The notes beneath the pieces are model-generated. The model saw nothing but the letters and a program-made list of their open reading frames with translations, did not search any database and was not told the origin of the DNA. From assembly GCA_026981825.1 (NCBI GenBank), contig JALSID010000435.1, positions 1 to 37,677 of the forward strand: DNA of 37,677 nt. The letters are read 5' to 3'. Each line of letters starts with the position of its first letter. Within the stretch, counting starts at the first letter, position 1. Source of the DNA: Planctomycetota bacterium. Lineage in GTDB: Bacteria; Planctomycetota; Planctomycetia; JALXBF01. Shown here in pieces: positions 1 through 7,005 of this stretch. The position numbers and the translations under genes are program-made.

Positions 1-1
1 C

Positions 2-112
2 GCCGACGAGAAGCACAGCAAAATTGCTATTCGAACCCGGCGCAAGAAAGCCGGCTGGGATCCCTCCTACCTAGAGTACCTGCTCTTTGAGGTCCCCCTT
101 CCGACCGAGTGA
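2..112 (+). CDS. C-terminal end of an unidentified protein (5' partial)
   Basis: An open frame enters from the left edge and runs 36 codons to a TGA at 110-112. The visible residues are basic and then hydrophobic/acidic (RTRRKKAG, SYLEYLLFEV, ending PLPTE). I do not recognise the family. Its position directly next to a CRISPR array makes a cas gene possible, but nothing in these 36 residues proves that. Only 46 bases separate the stop from the first perfect repeat. The last nine codons (from about 85) resemble the 5' part of the CRISPR repeat; see the findings. The start and most of the gene lie outside the window. Confidence 0.55.
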   Translation, partial: ADEKHSKIAIRTRRKKAGWDPSYLEYLLFEVPLPTE

Positions 113-158
113 AGTGCGTCAGCCCTGTGCTCATCATCATGTAGTTGAACGCCCAGTT

Positions 159-1294
159 CTTGAAGTGCCCAATCGTCCCAGAGTGGGATTGAAACGGCGC
201 CTCGAACGGCGCCGTGATGGACGTGTAGCGGTCTTGAAGTGCCCAATCGTCCCAGAGTGGGATTGAAACTAACTTTCTTGGCCAAACCCTATACCTCCAC
301 GTGAAGCTTGAAGTGCCCAATCGTCCCAGAGTGGGATTGAAAGCAATTTCCCCCTGCCGGGTCCACACGAATGGGCCCCTTCTTGAAGTGCCCAATCGTC
401 CCAGAGTGGGATTGAAAGACCCGCACTCGCTCATTCTTTACGAACATCTCCTCCTCTTGAAGTGCCCAATCGTCCCAGAGTGGGATTGAAAGCTACCTGC
501 CTTCCCCCGGCGTCATGGCAGACGCCGCGCTTGAAGTGCCCAATCGTCCCAGAGTGGGATTGAAAGGCTCAGCCGCGCCTCCTCCAGTGAGGGGCGCGTC
601 TCTTGAAGTGCCCAATCGTCCCAGAGTGGGATTGAAACGGCCGCGGCATCCAAGACTGGACTCTACCCCGCCAGGCTTGAAGTGCCCAATCGTCCCAGAG
701 TGGGATTGAAACGGATTTGGGTGCCGCTGTCGGCTTGTCGGCTGCTGAACTTGAAGTGCCCAATCGTCCCAGAGTGGGATTGAAACACCCCTCCTGGGTC
801 TCGTAAACCAGGACCTCCAAGCCTTGAAGTGCCCAATCGTCCCAGAGTGGGATTGAAACGACGGGTTCCTCTCGTAGCTTGAGCACGGCCTGCGGCTTGA
901 AGTGCCCAATCGTCCCAGAGTGGGATTGAAACCCAGCCTGCGGCCGCCGCGCACTCGGGGCATCCGTCTTGAAGTGCCCAATCGTCCCAGAGTGGGATTG
1001 AAACTCCGCAGCCCAGCCCGAAATAGAATAACCAATTTTGCTTGAAGTGCCCAATCGTCCCAGAGTGGGATTGAAACGATTCTCCAAATGAAGGGCTTCC
1101 ATGCCCTCTCGAGCTTGAAGTGCCCAATCGTCCCAGAGTGGGATTGAAACCCTTGAGCGCCCCAAGGGCGCTCAAGTCGGCCTCGCTTGAAGTGCCCAAT
1201 CGTCCCAGAGTGGGATTGAAACATCAAAACGACTCGTTTCACCCACTCCTTGGGCACACTTGAAGTGCCCAATCGTCCCAGAGTGGGATTCAAG
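159..1294 (+). CRISPR. CRISPR array, 16 repeats and 15 spacers
   Basis: The 36-base repeat begins CTTGAAGTGCCC and ends GAGTGGGATTGAAA. Copies start at 159, 233, 307, 382, 456, 530, 602, 676, 750, 823, 896, 968, 1041, 1114, 1186 and 1259, a period of 72-75. The first 15 are identical; the sixteenth ends GATTCAAG instead of GATTGAAA. Spacers are 36-39 bases. The base after the repeat is C in eleven copies and G in copies 3-6. The ATTGAAA(C) end is the usual 3' handle of type I/III repeats cut by Cas6, which together with the degenerate right-hand copy suggests transcription on the plus strand and a leader on the left. The type cannot be assigned without cas genes. No AT-rich leader is visible on either side. 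Several spacers contain inverted repeats (1, 6 and 14). Confidence 0.98.
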
Positions 1295-1330
1295 TGGCGC
1301 CGACGACCGATTCCGCCTTATCTCCGACAG

Positions 1331-1365
1331 CGTGAGCTGCCCGATCGGCGCGCAGGGGATTGGAG
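1331..1365 (+). repeat. Decayed CRISPR repeat 17
   Basis: Aligned with the 36-base consensus with one deleted base, 25 positions match. It lies 72 bases after the start of repeat 16, leaving a 36-base spacer-like interval (1295-1330), so it is in register with the array. Eight of the ten substitutions are to G. It still shows TGCCC, ATCG and GGGATTG cores. Confidence 0.85.
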
Positions 1366-1401
1366 CTGGGGGGCTGGGCGTGCTGGATGGCGAACCAGCG
1401 A

Positions 1402-1437
1402 CGGGAAGTGGCCAGTGGTCCGAGGGTGGGATGGAAG
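1402..1437 (+). repeat. Decayed CRISPR repeat 18
   Basis: An ungapped alignment with the consensus matches 27 of 36 positions, and all nine differences are changes to G (from T, C or A). It lies 71 bases after decayed repeat 17 with a 36-base interval (1366-1401). The best preserved part is GGGTGGGATGGAA near its 3' end. Confidence 0.88.
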
Positions 1438-1473
1438 GGTGTGTGGGTCAATTGATGCGTCAGGAAGGGGGCG

Positions 1474-1577
1474 TTTGGAAGAGGGTGAGCGAGCGGGCGT
1501 GGCTGAGAGGGGAGGCGCTTTCAGGTGGGGCGCTCGGTGGCACGTGGCGTGCAAACGGGGTAGGGAGGGGATAGCGG
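1474..1577 (+). repeat. Two further putative CRISPR repeat relics in register
   Basis: At 1474-1508 about 20 of 36 consensus positions match with small gaps, 72 bases after relic 18. At 1543-1577 about 17 match, 69 bases later. Both fall where the array period predicts, but identity is low and the region is G-rich, so chance similarity contributes. A still weaker candidate starts at about 1615 (14 of 36). Confidence 0.45.
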
Positions 1578-1899
1578 GGGTTGCACGATTCGCCCGGGGG
1601 TGCTGGGGCCGGGGCTTAGGGGGCATGGGACAGGTCGAGCGACAGGGAAGCGCGGGCATGTTATACGCGCCGGGGGAGGAGCTGGGAGTGGGCAGGCAGC
1701 AGAAGAGGTGGCCCGTCGGCGCTGGGACGGTGAGAGGGTAGCGTGGCCGGCGGCGGTGACTGCTTCTGGCGGAGGGCGCCGGCGAGCGCCGGTACCGGCG
1801 AGCGTGCGGCTCGCCGCCGGGGGTAGGCGCGGCCGGCGAGGAAAGCGCCCGCGCGCACGCGGCTGGGGCCGGGCGCGGGAAGGCGGGTGATTCCTGCCC

Positions 1900-1955
1900 G
1901 CCCGGGCCGGGCGGGCGTACCGATGCGCCGTCGCCGGCGCGACGGCGGTCCGCCG
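1900..1955 (+). repeat. REP-like palindromic element, copy a
   Basis: A head GGGCCGGGCGGGCGTACCGA is followed by TGC and a perfect 9-bp hairpin with arms 1926-1934 and 1939-1947 and a CGGC loop, then GTCCG. It is the most diverged of three related copies (others at about 2204 and 2276). The same unit structure of conserved head plus compensated stem suggests one family of short palindromic repeats. Confidence 0.6.
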
Positions 1956-2203
1956 CTCCCCTTGTCCCGCCGGGCGGCGGGCTCGGGGTCGCTTCGGCCG
2001 GGGGCCGAAGCGGCCAATGCCCCGGCATACCCGCGGCCGACCTCCAGAGCAGGCAGGCGCGGGGTTCCAAACCGCTTCCGCCTAGCCCGGCCGAAGCGGA
2101 GACGGGGCGCGCCCCCTTCCGATTCCGCGACGGGCGGGCTTTGTTCCCTAGTCGGGGCCATTTCCTCCAGCGGTTGCTCGGTCTCAGCGCCTTGGGGCGG
2201 ACC

Positions 2204-2256
2204 CCGGGCCGGGTCGCGCTACCAATGCTCCGCCGTCGCAGCGGCGGAGCTCCGGT
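2204..2256 (+). repeat. REP-like palindromic element, copy b
   Basis: The head GGGCCGGGTCGCGCTACCAA is followed by a 9-bp perfect hairpin (arms 2227-2235 and 2242-2250, loop TCGCAG). The stem sequence differs from copies a and c, yet both arms change together, so pairing is kept. Confidence 0.65.
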
Positions 2257-2275
2257 TCCGACGGGCGGCGGGCCC

Positions 2276-2326
2276 GGGGCCGGGTCGCGCTACCAATGCG
2301 TCGTCGCCGGCGCGACGGCGGTCCGG
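2276..2326 (+). repeat. REP-like palindromic element, copy c
   Basis: It has the same head as copy b, base for base through CTACCAATGC, 71 bases further on. The stem (2299-2307 with 2312-2320, loop CGGC) is close to copy a, with one G-T pair. It lies 24 bases beyond the stop codon of the minus-strand membrane-protein gene, a typical place for REP-type elements. Confidence 0.65.
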
Positions 2327-2349
2327 TGCCTGTGCCCGCGTCACCCGGG

Positions 2350-4722
2350 TCAGGCGCGGGCCGGTGGACAATCCCTCGACCCCCTGCGCCATCTGCCGGA
2401 AATCAGCAGCGCCCCGGCCACAACAACACCCATCGCCGTGAGCACGGCCCCCGCCCAAAAGTGGGGGACCCGGTACTCCACATCGACGCGATGGACCCCA
2501 GGCTCGATCGCAATCGACATACACCCGTGGACGGTTGTCCTCGCGGCGACGGGGAAGCCATCCAGCCGAACAACCATCCCCGGAGCCCGCGGGAGCGCAA
2601 GCACGAACCGAACCGGTTCCAATGCCTCAACGCGGAACTGCCAACGGCCCGACCGAGGATCCGTAGGGACCACCTCCAGCCGCGCGGTCGACCCTGGTGT
2701 CGAGGCCTCGCCCGCTGCGGCCGACAGCAGCCGAAAACGAGAGACGGGATGGACGCGGCGTAGAAGGACGAGATCGCTACCGAATCGCGGCGGAAGGGGG
2801 ATCGGTATCCACCCCCCTGGGTCCACCAGCCGGGTGGCGAGCCAGTCGCGCCGGGCGACAACGAAATGTACCCCCCAAGCATCGAGATACTCGTTGTGCC
2901 ACAGCACTGCAGGAAAGGCGGTCGGATCACGGTCGTAGTGACGCAACAAATAGGAAGGGTCGCCTGTTCCCTGGACGGACAGAGCGGTTGCGAACGACCG
3001 GAGCTGGAACGCGTCGTAGCCGGTCAGTTTCTCGATGCCGGCCACGACGGCGGCGGTATCGGGAAGTTGACCTGATGCGGCCAGTACCCGGCACGGGCGT
3101 ACCGGGCAACGTTGTTCTGCCTCTCTAACAGCCCGCGCCAGAGAGCTTGGAACCGCTTCACGAGGCGGAACGACGTGAACCAGATGGTGCATTCCCGCCA
3201 TCGCCCCGCAAAACAATCCTGCAGTAACCGCGGTCGGGATGGCGTTGCGCCAGAGGGGGGCAGCGGAGCCGGGTGAGCCGAGCAGGTGAGGGGCGGCTTC
3301 GATCATCAGGGCCAGGAGCACAATTGTTCCTGCCAGGCCGGCCTGCAGGAGCAACGCGTCCACAAAGCTGTGCGAACCGGTCGTCCCACGTGCCCAGTCC
3401 CCTAGCAAATTTGCAATACCGGCGCCGCACGTAACCGGCCAAATAAGTCCGAGCAGAACTCCTCCTCCTGCTGCGACTACCAGACCCCTCAGCCGTACCT
3501 TCGCTGACGGCGGACCGATCCGGTCCCAGACGTACGCCAGGCCAAGCGAGCTGAGGATGGGGGCAATTGCCGCGAACCAGAACAGCATCCGACCAGGCGC
3601 GCGGAACAGTCCCACTCCGGGAACGACGGCATAGAGGAGCTCGAAGAGGCGACCTTCGGAGCCGAGGGCAAACCAGACCGAGAACAGGGCTAAAAACGTC
3701 AGCTTGCGCACCCGGCGGCAGCGAAAATGCGCGGCTGTCCCCAGCACCGCGAGCGACGTCGCCACCAGACCAAGGCCAAGGTTCCCCTCCCAGTAGTTCC
3801 AGGGGCCGCTGTAGTTGTCGTGCGTGTAGCAGCCCAGGGCGAACGGAAACACCAGTTGCACGAGATTGAGGAGCGAGCTGGAGAAGGACCACGCATCCCG
3901 AAGGGCGAGTTGTCCCCCTCGGACGGTGGACGGCAAGGTAGCGATTTGTGGGAGCAGTTGCACGGCCGCTATAGCCACGGCGAGGATCGCTCCCCCGGCG
4001 GCTCCCACCGTTACGGTGGCGGCGCTGCGGGGGCGGCCGGCAACCAGGAAGCGCATAAGATCGACCAGGTAGAGAAGGCCGAGCCCAAGAGCGGCATAGT
4101 AGGCTTCCTGTCCGTGGCCGGCCAGGAGGCAGAGGGCAGCAAAAACGGCCAGCCATCCGATCGTCGGCGCGAGACGAGCGTGCGTTTGAAGTCGTTCGTA
4201 GGCCCACAGGAGCCATGGGAACCAGGTGGCCGCGGACACGTGGGGAAGGTGGCCTTCGAGGATGTGGCCTGCCAAGTAAAGGGACGCGGCGGCCAGGCAA
4301 CCGGCACATACCCGGTACGGGAAACCGAGCGGGGCAAGTCCGCTCAGCACGTAGACACCCAGGGAGAACCAAAAGACGTGCAGAACCAGATTCCAACTAA
4401 AGGTGCTCGGATACGGAAAGGGAGCAAATGTCCATGTTCCCGGGTAGAAGACTGCGGTTTGAGGGTTCGCGATGATGGGACGTCCGCCGAAGCTGTGCGG
4501 GTCCCAGCGTGGCAGCCGTCCCTGAGCCAGTTCCTGGCCAACCAGAATGCGCTGTCCAAGGTATTGCTTGACGGCGTCGTTATAGCCATGGGGCCAGTGC
4601 AGGAGGCCGTCCGGCCGGAGCAGAAGCGGTGTGTAACACAGCACAGTAAAGCCGGCAAGGATCAGCGCGGCGTGTATGTGTTGCCGTCGCTGAGGTTCTT
4701 CAACTCGAGGTTCGCTGCTCAA
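2350..4722 (-). CDS. YfhO-family polytopic membrane protein
   Basis: 790 residues with roughly a dozen or more hydrophobic segments from residue 17 to about 510, then a soluble extracytoplasmic part and a last membrane segment near residue 755. The loop after the first segment (HGYNDAVKQYLGQR), GRPIIANPQTAVFYPG, the HGQEAYYA stretch and GLFRAPGRML are typical of YfhO / GT-C-like proteins, which in Gram-positive bacteria take part in glycosylating cell-wall polymers; the substrate here is unknown. Length fits the family (about 800-860). The start is a TTG at 4722: an in-frame TGA lies 15 bases upstream and no ATG/GTG is available before the first membrane segment, and GGGGAAAG precedes it as a ribosome site. 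It lies 228 bases downstream of metG on the same strand, probably with its own promoter. Confidence 0.85.
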   Translation of the reverse strand: MSSEPRVEEPQRRQHIHAALILAGFTVLCYTPLLLRPDGLLHWPHGYNDAVKQYLGQRILVGQELAQGRLPRWDPHSFGGRPIIANPQTAVFYPGTWTFAPFPYPSTFSWNLVLHVFWFSLGVYVLSGLAPLGFPYRVCAGCLAAASLYLAGHILEGHLPHVSAATWFPWLLWAYERLQTHARLAPTIGWLAVFAALCLLAGHGQEAYYAALGLGLLYLVDLMRFLVAGRPRSAATVTVGAAGGAILAVAIAAVQLLPQIATLPSTVRGGQLALRDAWSFSSSLLNLVQLVFPFALGCYTHDNYSGPWNYWEGNLGLGLVATSLAVLGTAAHFRCRRVRKLTFLALFSVWFALGSEGRLFELLYAVVPGVGLFRAPGRMLFWFAAIAPILSSLGLAYVWDRIGPPSAKVRLRGLVVAAGGGVLLGLIWPVTCGAGIANLLGDWARGTTGSHSFVDALLLQAGLAGTIVLLALMIEAAPHLLGSPGSAAPLWRNAIPTAVTAGLFCGAMAGMHHLVHVVPPREAVPSSLARAVREAEQRCPVRPCRVLAASGQLPDTAAVVAGIEKLTGYDAFQLRSFATALSVQGTGDPSYLLRHYDRDPTAFPAVLWHNEYLDAWGVHFVVARRDWLATRLVDPGGWIPIPLPPRFGSDLVLLRRVHPVSRFRLLSAAAGEASTPGSTARLEVVPTDPRSGRWQFRVEALEPVRFVLALPRAPGMVVRLDGFPVAARTTVHGCMSIAIEPGVHRVDVEYRVPHFWAGAVLTAMGVVVAGALLISGRWRRGSRDCPPARA

Positions 4723-4950
4723 CGCTTTCCCCGCTCACCTGAACCGCCCCACAGTTCGCTTGCGCGATGCGAGGGTGTCGACCACAACGGCGGACCGCCC
4801 CCATTGTTTACCACGCTAACGCTACGCGTTCCGTTTATTGTCCCGTAGCCGCCAGCCGTTCTGGTTGTGCGTTCCGTCGGGCAAGGTGCGGCCAATCGAG
4901 TCGGTTCGAGTGTTCGTGGCCACGCGGTCGGCCTCGTCACCGGGGCTCGA

Positions 4951-6516
4951 TCACGCGGATTGAGCTTCCACCTGGATGCGTGGGAAGAGGGGACGGACTT
5001 TTCCTTTCTCGGTTTCGGCAGTGACGCGGAGGTCGTTCGAGGTCCGGGCCACCGTTCCCCCATCGTCCCAACGGATCCCTGAGTAGTCGGGGGAGAAGTT
5101 GAACGCGGAATAGATGGTTTTCGCGGTGGTGGGCATGAATGGGCTGATGTAGATGGCGGCGGTTCGAAGGGCCATGGCGAGGTTCGCCAGCACGATGCGG
5201 CAGCGGTCTCGGTCCGTCTTGGCCAGTTCGAACGGCCTTGTCCGGTCGATGTAGCGGTTGGCCCGGTCCAGCAGTTCCTGCCAGATCATACCCAACGCAA
5301 GGTTGTACTCGCAGTCGACCATCCGACGGGTCAGCTCCTCATGGAAAGACTCCAACTTCAGGTCGTCGAATACCTCATTTGCAACGAGCCCTTTCGTGTT
5401 TTCCAGGTGCCCCCCGAAATACTTCAAGCACATCGTGACCGTGCGACTGTAAAGATTGCCCAGGTTGTTGGCGAGGTCGGCGTTGTAGACGGTTATAAAC
5501 TGATCAAAACTGAACTCTCCATCGCCGGTGAACGGGCACAGACGGAGCAGCACATATCGGAATGCGTCGGCACCGAACCGGGTTACCAGGTCCATGGGAT
5601 CCACGACGTTGCCCAGGGATTTCGACATCTTGGCTCCCTTGAGCAACACGAAGCCGTGTACCTGGACGCGGCGTGGGATCTCGATCCCCGCGGCCATGAG
5701 CATTGCCGGCCACAGGGCGCAATGGAATCGTGTGATATCCTTGCCGATGACGTGCATGTCCGCGGGCCACCAGCGTCGGAATTTGTCCTCGTCTGTGCCG
5801 TACCCAACCCCGGTGACGTAGTTGAGCAGGGCATCGAACCAGACGTAGATCCGCTGGCTTGGGTCGAAGGGCACGGGGATACCCCAATCGAGGTTCTGGC
5901 GGGTGATCGACACGTCCTCCAGTCCGCTCTCGACCAGGCTGACAACCTCATTCTTTCGAGTCTCCGGTGCGATGAAGTCCGGTCGCTCGCGGTAAAGCGC
6001 CAGAAGGCGGTCGCGAAAGCGTGACAGTGCGAAGAAGTAGTTTTCTTCCTCGACTACCTGCAACTCCTGGTTCGGGTGCTGGGCGCAGCGGCCGTCGACG
6101 AGGTCACGTTGGGTCTTGAATGCCTCACAGCCCTCGCAGTACAGACCCTGGTAGGCTTTCTTGTAGATGTAGCCTCTGTCGTACACGATCTGGATGAACT
6201 TTTGGCACCCTTTCCAGTGCCGCTCTTCGCTGGTTTGAATGAAGTCGTCGTTGGAGATGTTCAGCTCCCGCCACGCGGTCTTGAACACCTCGGCCATCTG
6301 ATCCACGTAGGTTTTGGGGTCGAGGCCCAGTTCTTTCGCACGCTTGGACACCTTGACCGTGTTCTCGTCGTTCCCGATCAGGAAGTAGACGGGCTGGCCC
6401 CTGAGGCGGCGGAACCGGGCCTGCACGTCGGCACCGATCTTTTCGAAGGCGTGCCCGATGTGGGGCTTGTTGTTCGGGTAATCGATTGCTGTTGTGATGT
6501 AGAACTTCTCTGGCAT
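4951..6516 (-). CDS. metG: Methionyl-tRNA synthetase
   Basis: Charges tRNA-Met with methionine in the cytoplasm (class I aminoacyl-tRNA synthetase). Seen in the 521-residue product: the HIGH signature at residues 19-22 (KPHIGHAF), a cysteine/histidine-rich zinc insert (CEGCEAF...RCAQHP) at about 135-160, the WFDALLNY and VIGKDITRFH motifs of the catalytic core, and the KMSKS loop at 296-300, followed by the alpha-helical anticodon-binding domain. The optional C-terminal tRNA-binding (EMAP-II-like) domain is absent, as in many bacteria. The frame is open upstream to a GTG at 6615, but those 33 extra residues are low-complexity and unlike the family; MPEKFYITTAIDYPN at 6516 is the normal N-terminus. 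The ribosome site before 6516 is weak, so the start is inferred from homology. Confidence 0.97.
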   Translation of the reverse strand: MPEKFYITTAIDYPNNKPHIGHAFEKIGADVQARFRRLRGQPVYFLIGNDENTVKVSKRAKELGLDPKTYVDQMAEVFKTAWRELNISNDDFIQTSEERHWKGCQKFIQIVYDRGYIYKKAYQGLYCEGCEAFKTQRDLVDGRCAQHPNQELQVVEEENYFFALSRFRDRLLALYRERPDFIAPETRKNEVVSLVESGLEDVSITRQNLDWGIPVPFDPSQRIYVWFDALLNYVTGVGYGTDEDKFRRWWPADMHVIGKDITRFHCALWPAMLMAAGIEIPRRVQVHGFVLLKGAKMSKSLGNVVDPMDLVTRFGADAFRYVLLRLCPFTGDGEFSFDQFITVYNADLANNLGNLYSRTVTMCLKYFGGHLENTKGLVANEVFDDLKLESFHEELTRRMVDCEYNLALGMIWQELLDRANRYIDRTRPFELAKTDRDRCRIVLANLAMALRTAAIYISPFMPTTAKTIYSAFNFSPDYSGIRWDDGGTVARTSNDLRVTAETEKGKVRPLFPRIQVEAQSA

Positions 6517-6798
6517 GGTCGATCCAGCCTGGGGTTCGGGCTGTTCACCCGGGCTGACAGCAACCGGGTTTGCCTGGACCTTCATGGAAGGGGAGCGCTC
6601 GTGCGCACCACCCACGTCATTCCATAGTATCGCTCGGTTGGGTACCCACGACTTGCGGCCATGCCCTTGGTGGACATGCGGAGGACTTCACGGGCAGCCG
6701 AAAGCGGCCAGGTTTGGCGCAGACCCTCTGTTCTGGTGGCACTCGATTGGCCTTCGCACAACGCCTTTGGGGGGAGATCCCGCTGAGGAGCTGCTGAA

Positions 6799-6873
6799 TC
6801 GGGGCGGCCGGATTCGAACCGGCGACCTCCTGCTCCCAAGGCAGGCGCGCTAACCAGGCTGCGCTACGCCCCG
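6799..6873 (-). tRNA. tRNA-Pro, anticodon TGG
   Basis: 75 bases on the minus strand fold into a full cloverleaf: acceptor CGGGGCG/CGCCCCG, D arm GCGC...GCGC, anticodon stem CCTGC/GCAGG around loop CTTGGGA (anticodon TGG), and T arm with GGTTCGAATCC. The discriminator base is A. The terminal CCA is not encoded (the genome continues TTC). A good promoter lies just upstream. Confidence 0.97.
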
Positions 6874-6883
6874 CACATGCACA

Positions 6884-6913
6884 ATGCTAGGCCGGGATCG
6901 GAAGTCGCGTCAA
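6884..6913 (-). promoter_or_regulatory. Promoter of tRNA-Pro
   Basis: On the minus strand TTGACG (6908-6913) and TAGCAT (6884-6889) are separated by 18 bases. The predicted start near 6877 is only a few bases before the mature 5' end of the tRNA at 6873. Confidence 0.6.
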
Positions 6914-6947
6914 CCGCACCGGCTGAGCAGCCGACGGCTGTTTCGAG

Positions 6948-6975
6948 AGAGCCGTGTCGCGCGCTGGCTCTTTTT
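6948..6975. terminator. Weak hairpin between the PrsW gene and tRNA-Pro
   Basis: AGAGCC (6948-6953) pairs with GGCTCT (6966-6971) around a 12-base loop and is followed on the plus strand by TTTT. On the minus strand, which is the strand of the genes here, it is followed only by CTCG, so it is a poor terminator for the PrsW operon and has no obvious plus-strand transcript to stop. Confidence 0.3.
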
Positions 6976-7005
6976 GGGGGTAGACGCGGGCCGCCGAGCC
7001 GTGTC

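Larger units (their letters stand above)
1295..2349. other. Gene-free region: array relics, G-rich tract, palindromes
   Basis: I see no credible coding sequence in these 1055 bases. The left part (to about 1740) is strongly G-rich and C-poor on the plus strand and contains decayed CRISPR repeats. The right part is extremely GC-rich with balanced strands and many perfect inverted repeats: 1787-1800 (a 14-base palindrome), 1896-1916 (10-bp arms, 1-base centre), 1990-2012 (10-bp arms, GGG loop), 2072-2099 (7-bp arms), plus the three REP-like elements listed separately. The yfhO-like gene ends at 2350 on the minus strand, so its transcripts run into this region. Confidence 0.8.

Noticed and set aside
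27..1293. Long minus- and plus-strand open frames across the CRISPR array
   Set aside because: They are translations of the repeat itself (recurring LEVPNRPRV or SIPLWDDWAL strings), not genes.
1250..2161. Several open frames of 96-250 codons in the GC-rich region
   Set aside because: High GC removes stop codons. The products are Arg/Pro/Gly-rich with no family features, and palindromes and array relics explain the sequence better.
6516..6615. 33-residue N-terminal extension of metG from the GTG at 6615
   Set aside because: The extra residues are low-complexity and the family N-terminus starts at the ATG at 6516.
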